A stretch of 64,000 nt of DNA from Marinobacter iranensis (GCF_029207565.1 NZ_JANCMW010000006.1:1-64000), one strand, 5' to 3'; counted from the stretch's first letter, positions 14,906 to 24,436 are shown. A program made the numbers and translations. The notes: generated from the sequence alone by a model not told the origin.

Positions 14906-15052
14906 ATACTGGCAACCCGACTCATCGCTGCCTTCCAGGGTACCGTCTTCCTGAATAGTAATGGTGGTGTTAAAGACATCCCCGCCGGTTAGCGTGTAGG
15001 TGGCAGAAAGCTGTTCCAGGGTAACCCCCGCATCGCTGGCGTCGTTATCACA
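14906..15052 (-). pseudogene. Internal fragment of a lipoprotein gene
   Basis: Between the HxlR stop and the AraC gene, the minus strand encodes VTLEQLSATYTLTGGDVFNT and DGTLEGSDESGCQY, a compact beta-rich stretch that looks like the start of a small secreted or lipid-anchored protein. The preceding RCDNDASDAG resembles sequence just after a lipobox, but no signal peptide is present, and after the QY the frame runs into antisense HxlR sequence. I read it as a remnant cut at both ends. Confidence 0.5.
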
Positions 15053-15072
15053 CCTACCCCGGCGCAGTAAAG

Positions 15073-15993
15073 TCAATGCCATTGTCGTCCCCTGTTTGAC
15101 CGAGGATGGTGCGGTGTATCTGCATGCCTCATTCTCGCGGTATCCCGGGCGGGCGGGAGCCCGAATACCCGGGCGTAATCACGGCTAAATTGCGTGGCGC
15201 TTTCATAGCCGACTTCGAAGGCTGCGTTGGTGACACTTTTAGCGCTGGCCACCATGAGCATTCTTGCCCGAAGCAACCGGATCCGTTTTTGATACTGCAA
15301 TGGGCTCAGCGTAGTGACCGCTTTGAAGTGCCGATGGAAAGCGGACACGCTCATCGCCGCTTTCTGGGCCAACGCCTCCACTCTGATCGGCTCGGCGAAA
15401 TCCCGACGGATCCATTGGATGGCCTGGCTGATGCGGGCCATGGCCGTATCCGGCGCCGCAATATCACGCAGCATCCAGCCGTGGGGGCCTTGCAGGACCC
15501 GGTAGAGAATCTCCCGCTCGTACACGGGGGCGAGGGCCATTATTTCTTCAGGCCTGCCCATCAGCCGCAGCATGCGTAGCCACGCGTCCATCAATGCCGG
15601 AGTGGTGGCCGCTACCGAAAATGCTGCGTCGCTCTCAGTATTCCGGGCGGGCGAGGACAGGTCGGTCAGCAGTGTCGAGAGTACCGTGGGATCAAGCGTC
15701 AGACTCAACGCGAGATAAGGTTCCCCTGAAGCCGCCGGATGGACCGTGCCCACCGCTGGCAACTCAATGGACATGACGAAATACGTGGCCGGGTCATAGC
15801 GCAGCGTGCGGTCGCCGATCGTCATCGTCTTGCTGCCCTGCAGGATCAGGTTGATCATCGGGTCGTAGACGGCCGCCAGCATATGTTCCGGAATTTGGCC
15901 CTGAACCATGGCCACACGCGGGATGCCCGTTTCAGTACGGCGATTCTCGGCCTTGGAAGCCAGGGAGCGAAGCTCAAGCAGTTGATCGTTCAT
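15073..15993 (-). CDS. AraC family regulator (AraC_N type)
   Basis: 306 aa from ATG 15993. N-terminal AraC_N cupin-like domain: IPRVAMVQGQIPEHMLAAVYDPMINLILQGSK. C-terminal double HTH: IRVEALAQKAAMSVSAFHRHFKAVT and TNAAFEVGYESATQFSRDYARVFG. The tail after GLPPARDTARM looks short and irregular (ends GRQWH) and overlaps the edge of the lipoprotein remnant, so the C-terminus may be altered. It is divergent from the VOC/dehydrogenase group starting at 16153 and probably regulates it. Confidence 0.85.
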   Translation of the reverse strand: MNDQLLELRSLASKAENRRTETGIPRVAMVQGQIPEHMLAAVYDPMINLILQGSKTMTIGDRTLRYDPATYFVMSIELPAVGTVHPAASGEPYLALSLTLDPTVLSTLLTDLSSPARNTESDAAFSVAATTPALMDAWLRMLRLMGRPEEIMALAPVYEREILYRVLQGPHGWMLRDIAAPDTAMARISQAIQWIRRDFAEPIRVEALAQKAAMSVSAFHRHFKAVTTLSPLQYQKRIRLLRARMLMVASAKSVTNAAFEVGYESATQFSRDYARVFGLPPARDTARMRHADTPHHPRSNRGRQWH

Positions 15994-16152
15994 GGTGAGG
16001 TATGTTGATCCTGGACGCACATCCGCGCAAGCAAAAAGCAGAAACGGGCAGGTTTCGAGCAGGAACGGCTGAGCCTGCGGTGGGGAGTATTGGTTACAGT
16101 GAACACCTCGCTATTGGATCTAACTCTTCATCTGCGTCCAGGAGAACACCGC

Positions 16153-16554
16153 ATGCTTGATCATATCTTTCTTTCCGTCAGCGACATCGAACGCTCGATT
16201 CGCTTCTACGAAGCTACGCTTGCCCCGCTGGGGATATCCGCGCGGCTCGATTACAACGGGAAAGACGGCCCGCCAGGCCACCCGGATCTCAAGGGTTTCG
16301 GCGCCAATGGTCGGATGTTCTTCTGGCTACGTGAGGGGGTAGTTGAGGGAAAAACCGTTCACGTCGGTTTCGTGGCGAACAGCAAAGCGGAGGTCGAAGC
16401 GGCCTACGCCAAGGCCATCGACAACGGGGCCATCGACAATGGCGCGCCTGGGGCACGGCTGCATTACGACCCCAATTACTACGCCGCCAACGTTCTGGAT
16501 CCCGATAGCTACAGTATCGAGTTCGTCTACAAGAACTGGCAGCACCCACAATGA
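16153..16554 (+). CDS. VOC family protein (glyoxalase-like)
   Basis: 133 aa from ATG 16153, preceded by AGGAGAACACC. Opens MLDHIFLSVSDIERSIRFYE with a VOC metal-site His, has HVGFVANSKAEVEAAYAKA in the second module, and ends ANVLDPDSYSIEFVYK with the closing Glu. A tandem DNGAIDNGAPG duplication of four residues is visible. Substrate unknown. It overlaps the next gene by four bases (ATGA), so the two are translationally coupled and may handle one metabolite. Confidence 0.85.
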   Translation: MLDHIFLSVSDIERSIRFYEATLAPLGISARLDYNGKDGPPGHPDLKGFGANGRMFFWLREGVVEGKTVHVGFVANSKAEVEAAYAKAIDNGAIDNGAPGARLHYDPNYYAANVLDPDSYSIEFVYKNWQHPQ

Positions 16555-17540
16555 AAAAACTACTGATCTACGGCGCCACAGGCTATACCGGTCGCATGGC
16601 GGCAGAGCATGCCAAGGCGTCAGGGCTCGATGTCGAGATAGCCGGACGCAATCGGCAAACGCTGGCCTTGCTCGCGGACGCCCTGGCGGTTCCGTTTCGC
16701 GTGTTTGACGTCGATGGCGATGCCGATGCCGGGGCAGCAAAGGCACTGACCGGCGTGGATGTGCTGCTGAACTTCGCCGGTCCTTTCGCGAAAACAGCGG
16801 AACCATTGATGCGGGCATGTCTCAAAGCCGGCGTCGATTACCTGGACATCACTGCCGAGATCAACGTCTATCGCCTGGCAGAAAGAATGTGCGCCGAAGC
16901 GGCTGACTCCGGTGTCATGCTCCTGCCTGGCGTGGGCTGGGACGTGGTGCCGACAGACTGCCTGGCGGTGCATGTTGCGCAGCGTGTGCACGAGCCACAA
17001 TCCCTGAGCGTGGCACTTCAGGTTCCCGGAGCCATGTCGCGAGGGTCCGCCATAAGTGCCGGCGAGATTATCAGCGCCGGCCTGATGGCGAGGGTCAACG
17101 GCCACCTCGTCCCGACCCCCGGTGCGCAGCCGAGATACTTCGATTTTGGTGAAGGCCCGGTGCAGTGCGCGCCGCTGTCGTTCGGTGATCTGGTGACCGG
17201 CTGGCACTCTTCCGGCATACCCAACATCGCTATGTTCGTGCATGTCAGTGGCGATGCGTTTCCGGAGGGCGACCTGTCACAACTGCCTGATGGCCCAACC
17301 GCAGAACAACGCGACGCCCATCGAGCCCGCGCCGTAGCGGAGGTGACGGGGGCCGATGGCACGGTTGCCCGATCTATGATCGAAACCGTCAATGGCTATA
17401 CCTACACACCGCTGGCTGCGATCGAGGCCGCGCGCCGGGTACTGGGCGGTGACCGCAGGCCGGGGTTCGAAACACCAGCGCGGCTATTCGGTGGCGGATT
17501 CGCCGAGACGATCGAAGGGACGACCATCACAGATTGGTAG
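16551..17540 (+). CDS. Saccharopine dehydrogenase NADP-binding domain family protein
   Basis: 329 aa. Rossmann start KLLIYGATGYTGRMAAEHAK (GATGYTG nucleotide loop), then LLNFAGPFAKTAEPLMRACL and YLDITAEINVY, typical of the trans-acting enoyl-reductase/saccharopine-reductase-like group. The C-terminal region forms the SDR-like catalytic half (LPGVGWDVVPTDCLAVHVA). Probably a cytoplasmic NAD(P)-dependent oxidoreductase with unknown substrate. Coupled to the VOC gene upstream; a second VOC gene follows. Confidence 0.8.
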   Translation: MKKLLIYGATGYTGRMAAEHAKASGLDVEIAGRNRQTLALLADALAVPFRVFDVDGDADAGAAKALTGVDVLLNFAGPFAKTAEPLMRACLKAGVDYLDITAEINVYRLAERMCAEAADSGVMLLPGVGWDVVPTDCLAVHVAQRVHEPQSLSVALQVPGAMSRGSAISAGEIISAGLMARVNGHLVPTPGAQPRYFDFGEGPVQCAPLSFGDLVTGWHSSGIPNIAMFVHVSGDAFPEGDLSQLPDGPTAEQRDAHRARAVAEVTGADGTVARSMIETVNGYTYTPLAAIEAARRVLGGDRRPGFETPARLFGGGFAETIEGTTITDW

Positions 17541-17603
17541 AATGAAGCGCAACAGATCCTAAAACGGCTTCATTATCCCTGCCACTGGAGCAGCTGCAAC
17601 ACC

Positions 17604-18011
17604 ATGACCATTCTCGACCACATCGAATTTGCCGTTCGCGACGCCGAAGTATCGCGGCGCTTCTACGAACTTGCCCTCGCGCCTCTGGATATCGTCCGGG
17701 TCATCACCGTCGGGCCCGAGCGCACCCGCACAGGAGGTACACGCCACGGCTTCGGCAAAGACGGCTATCCCAGTCTCTGGATCCATGACAACGAACCCTC
17801 AGGAGCCGGCACGCACATTGCCTTCGCTACGGGAGAGCGAGCCATCGTCGACGCTTTTCACCAGGCCGCACTGACGGCCGGTGGTATCGACAACGGTCCG
17901 CCAGGCATCCGACAGCACTACCACGAGCACTATTATGCGGCGTACGTATTGGACCCTGACGGCATCAATGTGGAAGTGGTGTGCCAAGATGTTCCTGTCA
18001 GCGCTCCATGA
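17604..18011 (+). CDS. VOC family protein (glyoxalase-like)
   Basis: 135 aa. MTILDHIEFAVRDAEVSRRFYELALAPL is a VOC first strand with metal His; HIAFATGERAIVDAFHQAALTAGG and YAAYVLDPDGINVEVVCQD form the second half with the closing Glu. Paralogous in style to the protein at 16153, including the H-x-H/YYAA(Y/N)VLDPD region, so the two may have arisen by duplication. Follows the dehydrogenase by 63 bases on the same strand. Confidence 0.85.
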   Translation: MTILDHIEFAVRDAEVSRRFYELALAPLDIVRVITVGPERTRTGGTRHGFGKDGYPSLWIHDNEPSGAGTHIAFATGERAIVDAFHQAALTAGGIDNGPPGIRQHYHEHYYAAYVLDPDGINVEVVCQDVPVSAP

Positions 18012-18145
18012 TGGCAGGAAAACTCCCTGTGTCAGCACGCCCTTGCCGGCGGCCCGGTCTCAGGGCGTCACGGCCGTTCTCCGGGTCAAACTCAATGGCC
18101 TTCGGGGAGGCAAAGGCGACGGCTTATCCGTGGCAGAAGCCGTAA

Positions 18146-18634
18146 TCACTCGAGGTTGACGAGTATCTCCACCGGTTTCTCATCGCAGTTGTGCCCGGGC
18201 CCACCACGGTCCACCACCAGGAACTCTCCCTCGTGGTCCAGGACTGAATGGACCGCATGCCAGGTGCCCGCCCGGTAGTTGATGCCCTGGTGCCCGTCGG
18301 TGATGAATGCCCGCACGCTCTGCGGGTCAATCGCATCCCCGGGTGGCGCCACCACGATCAGGAATTGCTCGCCATGCAGGGGGATGAACGCCTGGCTGCC
18401 CAGGGGATGGCGTTCCAGGCAGTCTACCGCCAGGGGTACCTGTACCGGCTGGCTCACGAAGATGCTGATCAGGGGCCGGCCGCCATCGCCCAGAATCTCG
18501 ACGCTGGCCAGGTCGTGGTAGCGCTGGGTTCGCCCGCCATTGATGGGGAATGAGTTGGCACTCCGGCTGTCGATCACGTCGCCGAAGGGCTCGAAGGCTT
18601 CCGGAGTGAGCGGCTGGGCTTTCAGGTTCAGCAT
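18146..18634 (-). CDS. allA: Ureidoglycolate lyase
   Basis: 162 aa from ATG 18634, with AGGACAAAGAAG upstream. AllA family features: PLTPEAFEPFGDVIDS at the start, FVSQPVQVPLAVDCLERHPLGSQAFIPL, the active-site region VAPPGDAIDPQSVRAFI and GINYRAGTWHAVHSVLDH. It splits ureidoglycolate into glyoxylate and urea, the last step of ureide breakdown. Third gene of the puuE-allE-allA operon, 21 bases after allE. Confidence 0.95.
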   Translation of the reverse strand: MLNLKAQPLTPEAFEPFGDVIDSRSANSFPINGGRTQRYHDLASVEILGDGGRPLISIFVSQPVQVPLAVDCLERHPLGSQAFIPLHGEQFLIVVAPPGDAIDPQSVRAFITDGHQGINYRAGTWHAVHSVLDHEGEFLVVDRGGPGHNCDEKPVEILVNLE

Positions 18635-18655
18635 CTTCTTTGTCCTCAAACGGGC

Positions 18656-19504
18656 TCAGCGGCCGCCAAAGCCGGAGAGCTTCATATGGCGATTAACGTC
18701 TTTGTACAGCAGGTAGCGGAACTGGCCCGGGCCGCCGGCGTAACAGGCCTGAGGGCAGAAGGCCCGTAGCCACATATAGTCGCCGGCCTCTACTTCAACC
18801 CAGTCTTTGTTGAGCAGGTATACGGCCTTGCCTTCCAGTACGTACAGGCCGTGTTCCATCACGTGGGTTTCCGCGAACGGAATCACGCCACCCGGCTGGA
18901 AGGTCACGATGTTCACGTGCATGTCGTGCCGCATGTCGCTCTGGTCCACAAAGCGGGTGGTGGCCCAGCAGCCGTTGGTATCGGGCATTTCGATGGGCTC
19001 TACGTCGGTCTCGTTGGTGACGAAGGGCTCGGGGAGGTCAATGCCATCAATGGCCTCATAGGCTTTGCGGATCCAGTGGAAACGCACCGCTGACGAGGCC
19101 TCATTGCGCACCTGCCAGTCACTGCCCGGCGGAATGAAGGCATAGCCGCCTGGCGCCATCGTGTGGGTCTGTCCCGCCAGGGTCAGGGTCAGTTCGCCTT
19201 CCACCACAAACAGTACGGCTTCCGCTCCGGGGTCCACTTCCGGCTTGTCACTGCCGCCGCCGGGTGATACTTCCATGATGTACTGGGAGAAGGTTTCCGC
19301 GAATCCGGACAGGGGGCGCGACAGGACCCACAGGCGCGTTTTGTCCCAGAACGGCAGGTAACTGGCAACGATGTCCCGCATCACGCCCTTCGGGATTACT
19401 GCGTAGGCCTCGGTGAATACCGCGCGGTCCGTCAGCAACTGCGTCTGCGGCGGGTGGCCGCCCGTTGGCGCGTAGTAGGGGGAGTGGGTTTGTCGGTTGG
19501 TCAT
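18656..19504 (-). CDS. allE: (S)-ureidoglycine aminohydrolase (bicupin)
   Basis: 282 aa with two cupin domains: VDPGAEAVLFVVEGELTLTL / GGYAFIPPGS in the first and MHVNIVTFQPGGVIPFAETH / HGLYVLEGKAVYLL in the second, whose His/Glu residues would hold Mn2+. The N-terminal YYAPTGGHPPQTQLLTDRAV block is family-specific. It hydrolyses (S)-ureidoglycine to (S)-ureidoglycolate and ammonia. Its start shares one base with the puuE stop (TGATG), so expression is coupled. Confidence 0.95.
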   Translation of the reverse strand: MTNRQTHSPYYAPTGGHPPQTQLLTDRAVFTEAYAVIPKGVMRDIVASYLPFWDKTRLWVLSRPLSGFAETFSQYIMEVSPGGGSDKPEVDPGAEAVLFVVEGELTLTLAGQTHTMAPGGYAFIPPGSDWQVRNEASSAVRFHWIRKAYEAIDGIDLPEPFVTNETDVEPIEMPDTNGCWATTRFVDQSDMRHDMHVNIVTFQPGGVIPFAETHVMEHGLYVLEGKAVYLLNKDWVEVEAGDYMWLRAFCPQACYAGGPGQFRYLLYKDVNRHMKLSGFGGR

Positions 19505-20442
19505 CAGAGTGCTCCGGAATCAATAGGGTGGTGCTTTACCCAGTGCTGGGCGATGTCCACACGCCGTGTCACCCAGACACGATCGTGGGCCTCAATATGG
19601 TCAAGGAAGCGCTGAAGCCCCCGGAAGCGGCCCGGCCGGCCGATGAGCCTGCAATGCAGCCCCACGGAGAGCATCTTTGGCGTGTCCTTGCCTTCTTCGT
19701 ACAGCACGTCGAAGGCGTCCCGCAAATACTCGAAGAAATGATCTCCGGTGTTGAATCCCTGCGGGGTGGCAAACCGCATGTCGTTGGTGTCCAGCGTGTA
19801 GGGAACAATCAGGTGGTTGTGCAGCTCGCCGCTGGAATCGCTCTGGCGACGCCAGAACGGCAGGTCGTCGCCGTAGTAGTCGCTGTCGTACAGGAAGCTG
19901 CCTTCATCCATCAGCAACCGCCGCGTGTTGGGGCTGTCCCGGCCGGTGTACCAACCTGAGGGCTTGTGGCCGTACAGCTCCTGGAAGATGTCGATGGCGC
20001 GCTGCATGTGTTCGCGCTCGATCTCCTCGGGTATGTTCTGGTAGTGAATCCAGCGCCAGCCATGGCAGGCCACTTCGTGATTCAGCTCCCGGAACGCCTG
20101 CGCTACCTCGGGGTTACGCTGCAGGGCCATGGCGACGCCGAATACCGTCAGCGGCAGGCCGCGGCGCTCAAACTCGTTCAGGATGCGCCATACCCCCGCC
20201 CGGGAGCCGTATTCGTAGATGGACTCCATGCTCATGTGGCGGTCGGCAAAGGGCTCGGCGCCCACGATCTCGGACAAAAAGCGCTCTGAGTGGCTGTCCC
20301 CGTGTAACACGCAGTTCTCGCTACCCTCTTCATAGTTGAGCACGAACTGGACGGCCACCCGCGCCTGGCCCGGCCAACGAACCTCCGGTAATGCACGGCC
20401 GTAGCCGATCAGGTCACGGGGGTATTCTGGCGTCATACTCAT
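19504..20442 (-). CDS. puuE: Allantoinase of the polysaccharide-deacetylase type
   Basis: 312 aa. Begins YPRDLIGYGRALPEVRWPG, the PuuE family signature, with the NodB-like core carrying VQFVLNYEEGSENCVLHGD, ACHGWRWIHYQNIPEE and HCRLIGRPGR. This metal-independent allantoinase converts allantoin to allantoate. It is unrelated to the amidohydrolase AllB, none of which appears here. First gene of the leftward operon, divergent from the racemase gene; the 229-bp gap holds palindromic operators. Confidence 0.95.
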   Translation of the reverse strand: MSMTPEYPRDLIGYGRALPEVRWPGQARVAVQFVLNYEEGSENCVLHGDSHSERFLSEIVGAEPFADRHMSMESIYEYGSRAGVWRILNEFERRGLPLTVFGVAMALQRNPEVAQAFRELNHEVACHGWRWIHYQNIPEEIEREHMQRAIDIFQELYGHKPSGWYTGRDSPNTRRLLMDEGSFLYDSDYYGDDLPFWRRQSDSSGELHNHLIVPYTLDTNDMRFATPQGFNTGDHFFEYLRDAFDVLYEEGKDTPKMLSVGLHCRLIGRPGRFRGLQRFLDHIEAHDRVWVTRRVDIAQHWVKHHPIDSGAL

Positions 20443-20510
20443 AGAAACATGTCCTCAATCGAGTCCGAGGGTTTGGTTGTGGGGGCTCTTACATCCACGC
20501 TGTGAAATTA

Positions 20511-20650
20511 TTGTATACGAAAAATCGTTTTCCTGTGGCAACTCGCCAACACCGATCAGCCCCCTTCCTGCCATTTTTCTGCAACGAAAACTTGCACGCC
20601 AGGAGTCTCCGTTCTAAATTGTGTACAATTACATATTGTATTGTTCACAA
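20511..20650. promoter_or_regulatory. Candidate GntR operators between puuE and the racemase gene
   Basis: Three related inverted repeats: TTGTATACGA at 20511-20520, AATTGTGTACAATT at 20617-20630 (arms perfect, two-base centre) and TTGTATTGTTCACAA at 20636-20650. The first resembles TTGTATACGTT upstream of the GntR gene at 25229-25239. The last two sit 22-55 bases before the racemase start, where they could block its promoter. Allantoin or a product as effector is inference. Confidence 0.6.
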
Positions 20651-20671
20651 AGTATGTCAACCGGGGAAACC

Positions 20672-21421
20672 ATGCACATCAGAATTATCAACCCCAACAC
20701 CACGCGCGCCATGACCGAAACCATCGGCACAGCAGCGAAAAACGTGGCGGCATCGGGTACCCGTATTACCGCCACCCAGCCCGCCAGTGGCCCGGTTTCC
20801 ATCGAAAGCCATTTCGATGAAGCCATCAGCGCCGTGGGTGTCGCCGAGGAGGTGTTGGCTGGGGAACGCAGTGAAGATCCCGTCGATGCCTATGTTATTG
20901 CCTGCTTTGGCGATCCCGGCCTGCTGGCCGCCCGGGAGCTGACCCGGGCGCCGGTTATCGGCATCGCGGAAGCGGCGTTCCACGTCGCAACCATGATCAG
21001 CACCCGCTTTTCCGTTGTCACCACACTGGGCCGTACCGGCATCATCGCCGAGCATCTGCTGGAAAGTTATGGCTTCAACCACCATTGCCGGCGCGTGCGC
21101 GCAGCGGAAATCCCGGTGCTGGACCTGGAACGCAATGCGAAGGTCGCGGTGCAGCGCCTGGTTGAGGAATGCCGAAGGGCGAAGGAAGAGGACAACATTG
21201 GCGCCATCGTGCTGGGCTGCGGTGGCATGGCGGACCTGACCGATTACCTTACCGACGCGGTTGGCCTGCCCATCATTGAGGGGGTTACCGCAGCCGTCAA
21301 ACTGTCTGAGGCACTGGTTGGATTGAACCTGGGCACCAGCAAACACGGTGACCTGGCCTTTCCGCGCCCGAAACCGTTTACCGGTCGTTTTGAGAGCTTC
21401 TCTGACCTGAATACCCGATAA
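20672..21421 (+). CDS. Asp/Glu/hydantoin racemase family protein, probable allantoin racemase
   Basis: 249 aa from ATG 20672 with GGGGAAAC upstream. MHIRIINPNTTRAMTETI is the typical opening of the HpxA/HyuE group. Two catalytic cysteines are present: ACFGDPGL and VLGCGGMADL, as required for two-base racemisation. By position beside puuE and permeases, allantoin is the likely substrate (interconverting R and S forms); hydantoins are the alternative. Starts the rightward racemase-permease-permease group. Confidence 0.85.
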   Translation: MHIRIINPNTTRAMTETIGTAAKNVAASGTRITATQPASGPVSIESHFDEAISAVGVAEEVLAGERSEDPVDAYVIACFGDPGLLAARELTRAPVIGIAEAAFHVATMISTRFSVVTTLGRTGIIAEHLLESYGFNHHCRRVRAAEIPVLDLERNAKVAVQRLVEECRRAKEEDNIGAIVLGCGGMADLTDYLTDAVGLPIIEGVTAAVKLSEALVGLNLGTSKHGDLAFPRPKPFTGRFESFSDLNTR

Positions 21422-21528
21422 AAACAGAACAAGACATAAAGCCGCCAAGAGATCTGATGCAGTTCTAACTATAAAGCCCCACAAGCCACATCGGGGCACA
21501 CACATTTACACCCAGTACGGAGTGGACA

Positions 21529-22893
21529 ATGACACTGCATGCACAACGAGAATGGGGGGTGCCCGAGAACGCACCCGAGACAGCTACCAAGGCGCTCGGG
21601 GATGAATCCCTTGCTCCCCAGAAAACCCGCATCATGGGGCGAGCGTCCTACCTGCTGGCCTGGTTCGGGGGCTGCGTTTCCATCGGCACCTTCACCATGG
21701 GGTCCAGCGTGGTTGGCACCCTTAACCTTATCCAGGCCACGCTGGCCATTGCCATTGGCTGCTTCGTCATTGGTGCGGCCCTGGCTCTCAACGGCGCGGC
21801 CGGTTACAAATACGGCATTCCTTTCATGGTACAGGCCCGCAGCGCGTTCGGTTTTTCCGGCACCCGTTTGCCCGGCCTGGTTCGAGCTGTGCCAGCAATC
21901 GTGTGGTATGGCTTTCAGAGCTGGATCGGCGCCGGGGCGCTGAATATGGTGTCCGCCACCCTGTTCGGTTTCGACAACCTGGTGTTCTTCTTTATCGCAT
22001 TCCAGTTCCTGCAGATCGGGCTCTCGGTGATGGGCTTCCAGGGCATCAAATGGCTGGAGAACATCGGTAGCGCCTTTATCCTGGCCTCGCTGGTTTATAT
22101 GTTCTACGCCACAGTGCAACGATACGGCGACACCCTCTCGGCCAACCTGCTGACCATGGAAGGTTCCTGGGGCATGCCATTCTGGGGCGCGACCATGCTG
22201 TTCCTCGGCATCTACAGCACGATGATCCTGAACGTGAGCGACTACGCCCGCGAGCACAAGCACGGCACCGGCCCGGGGCTGATGACCACCATCTATTCCA
22301 TGTCCATCCTGCCCTGCACGCTGTTCATGGGCATGATCGGCTACATGGTTTCCGAGGCCACGGGCGTTGCAGACCCGATTCAGGTCTTTGCCAATGCGGT
22401 GGATAACACGCCGCTGTTGATGACCACCCTGATGTTTATTGCCTTCGCCCAGGTAACCACCAACGTACTCAACAACGTGGTTCCGCCAACGTACGTGCTG
22501 ATGGATGTCTTCAAGCTGACGTTCAAGAAGGCTACGGTCATCGTGGGCCTGCTGGCCTTCGCCACCTTCCCCTGGGAATTGGTTAAAGATGGTTCCGCGG
22601 CCGGCCTGCAAATCTTCGTGCAGACCTACTCCGCCTTCCTCGGCCCGATCTTCGCGGTGCTGGTGGTTGATTACTACCTGATCCGGGGCCGGGAACTGAA
22701 CCTGGACCACCTGTACAACCCCCAAGGCCCCTACCAGGGCATGAACTACGGGGCTTTGGTGGCGACGGTTCTGGGTGTCGTTGTTGCCCTGAGTTTCTCT
22801 GCGGTGTCCTGGTACGCCAGCCTCATTCCTGCGGGGCTGAGCTATTACCTGCTGATGAAGTACTGGCCTGCCTGCCAGCGCTTCCGCGACTGA
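21529..22893 (+). CDS. NCS1 family nucleobase/allantoin:cation symporter (first copy)
   Basis: 454 aa with about 12 membrane helices. NCS1 signatures: SYLLAWFGGCVSIGTFTMGS, YKYGIPFMVQARSAFGFSG in the helix 2-3 loop, VPAIVWYGFQSWIGAGALN and the C-terminal GPIFAVLVVDYYLIRGREL. Imports a purine-type or ureide substrate with a cation; the cluster points to allantoin. 107 bases after the racemase gene and 29 bases before a second NCS1 gene, so probably in the same transcript. Confidence 0.9.
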   Translation: MTLHAQREWGVPENAPETATKALGDESLAPQKTRIMGRASYLLAWFGGCVSIGTFTMGSSVVGTLNLIQATLAIAIGCFVIGAALALNGAAGYKYGIPFMVQARSAFGFSGTRLPGLVRAVPAIVWYGFQSWIGAGALNMVSATLFGFDNLVFFFIAFQFLQIGLSVMGFQGIKWLENIGSAFILASLVYMFYATVQRYGDTLSANLLTMEGSWGMPFWGATMLFLGIYSTMILNVSDYAREHKHGTGPGLMTTIYSMSILPCTLFMGMIGYMVSEATGVADPIQVFANAVDNTPLLMTTLMFIAFAQVTTNVLNNVVPPTYVLMDVFKLTFKKATVIVGLLAFATFPWELVKDGSAAGLQIFVQTYSAFLGPIFAVLVVDYYLIRGRELNLDHLYNPQGPYQGMNYGALVATVLGVVVALSFSAVSWYASLIPAGLSYYLLMKYWPACQRFRD

Positions 22894-22922
22894 TCCAGCC
22901 CTCTTACACAACGGTGACACCC

Positions 22923-24383
22923 ATGAATGACAGCGAACTGAACATCCGACAGATAGACCCTTCGCTCTACAACGACGACCTGGCCCCGATTCCCCACAGC
23001 AAGCGAACCTGGGGTTGGTTTGAAATCTTCAACGTGTGGTCAAACGACATCCAGAGCCTTTTCGGCTACACCCTGGCGGCTTCACTCTTCCTGACCTATG
23101 GGCTGAACGGATGGGCGGTGATGGCCGCCATTATCCTGGCCGGCGTCATCGTGATGTTCCTGGTGAACCTCTCCGGCAGGCCCAGCGTCAAGTACGGCAT
23201 ACCGTTTCCCGTGCTCAGCAGGGCCAGCATGGGGGTACGGGGTGCCAACTTCCCGGCCATGCTGCGCGGCATTGTCGGGATCTTCTGGTACGGAGTGCAG
23301 ACCTACTTCGCCTCCACCGCTGTCACACTGCTGATCACCGCCTTTTATGGAGCCGGTGATGGCGCGACTTTCCTTGGCTTGTCCGGTGTTGCCTGGCTCT
23401 CGTTCGTGATTGTCTGGGTGTTCCAGATTGTCATTTTCTGCAGTGGGCTCCGGTACATCCAGCGCTTCCTGAACTGGGCCGGGCCGCTGGTCTATCTGGT
23501 GATGGTGGCGTTGATGGTGATTGTCTGGGTCAAGGCCGGCGACCAGCTCCTGCCGGCGGTTGGCACTATCTTCAGCTCCAGTGGCGAAGGGTCCGTTAAC
23601 CCTGTGGGCGCCTTCCTGGCCATCGTTGGCACCATGGTGGCCTACTTCGCTGCGGTGGTGATCAACTTCGGCGACTTCACGCGCTTCGTGCGCAGCGAGG
23701 GCGACATGAAACTCGGCAACCTGCTGGGCCTGCCCCTGAACGTGGCGTTCTTCTCGTTCATCGCATTGATCATAACCGCAGGCACTCTCGTGCTGTTCGG
23801 CGAGCCGCTCACCAACCCGACGGAAATCGTGGAGCGCGTGGATTCCGTGGCCCTGACCATTATTGCGGCGCTGACCTTCTTCGCGGCAACGGTTGGGATT
23901 AACCTGGTGGCCAACTTCATCCCGCCGGCCTACGACCTCGCCAACCTGTTCCCCAGCAAGGTGAGCTTCCGGATCGGCGGCCTGATTACCGCCACGATTG
24001 CCTTCTTCGTGGGCGCATTGTGGGTGTCGGTGATCAGCCAGATCGGCGTGCCCGGATTCGTGAATGCCCTCGGTGCCATCCTGGCGCCCTTCTACGGCAT
24101 CATTGTTGTGGATTACTACCTGATCAAGCGCCAGAACCTGGATATGGAGCAACTGTTCTCGTCCAGTCCGGACGGTGCCTATCACTACACGAAGGGCTGG
24201 AACACCCGGGCGCTGATGGCCTTTGGCCTGGCCGCCCTGTTTTCCATATCAACGGTACTGGTGCCGGCACTCAGTAGCCTGGGCGGCTACGGCTGGCTGA
24301 TCGGGGCGGCGCTGGGGGGTGCTTTCTATCGCCTGCTCATGCCCGGGAAACAGGCCATCACCGCGGTACAGCCGGAAGGCTGA
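22923..24383 (+). CDS. NCS1 family nucleobase/allantoin:cation symporter (second copy)
   Basis: 486 aa from ATG 22923; a GTG three codons upstream is possible. Longer N-terminus with LAPIPHSKRTWGWFEIFNVW, then VKYGIPFPVLSRASMGVRGA, GIFWYGVQTYFASTAV, VINFGDFTRFVRS and FYGIIVVDYYLIKRQNL. This pattern is closer to the PucI/PyP-like NCS1 branch than the neighbouring permease, so the two may take different substrates (for example allantoin versus uracil or hydantoin). Ends 54 bases before the convergent GntR gene. Confidence 0.9.
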   Translation: MNDSELNIRQIDPSLYNDDLAPIPHSKRTWGWFEIFNVWSNDIQSLFGYTLAASLFLTYGLNGWAVMAAIILAGVIVMFLVNLSGRPSVKYGIPFPVLSRASMGVRGANFPAMLRGIVGIFWYGVQTYFASTAVTLLITAFYGAGDGATFLGLSGVAWLSFVIVWVFQIVIFCSGLRYIQRFLNWAGPLVYLVMVALMVIVWVKAGDQLLPAVGTIFSSSGEGSVNPVGAFLAIVGTMVAYFAAVVINFGDFTRFVRSEGDMKLGNLLGLPLNVAFFSFIALIITAGTLVLFGEPLTNPTEIVERVDSVALTIIAALTFFAATVGINLVANFIPPAYDLANLFPSKVSFRIGGLITATIAFFVGALWVSVISQIGVPGFVNALGAILAPFYGIIVVDYYLIKRQNLDMEQLFSSSPDGAYHYTKGWNTRALMAFGLAALFSISTVLVPALSSLGGYGWLIGAALGGAFYRLLMPGKQAITAVQPEG

Positions 24384-24436
24384 TCAGGACACGGCCGCCC
24401 CCGCTCCGGCGAGTAGGGGCGTGCTGCCATTAGTGC

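Noticed and set aside
21469..22920. 483-codon open frame on the minus strand opposite the first NCS1 permease
   Set aside because: Codon composition is the complement of a high-GC3 gene; His/Gln-rich translation has no known domain. Same for 23082-24185 and 61355-62446.
24388..24425. GC-rich imperfect inverted repeat between the second NCS1 and GntR genes
   Set aside because: Arms mismatched and no T run; possible weak terminator only.
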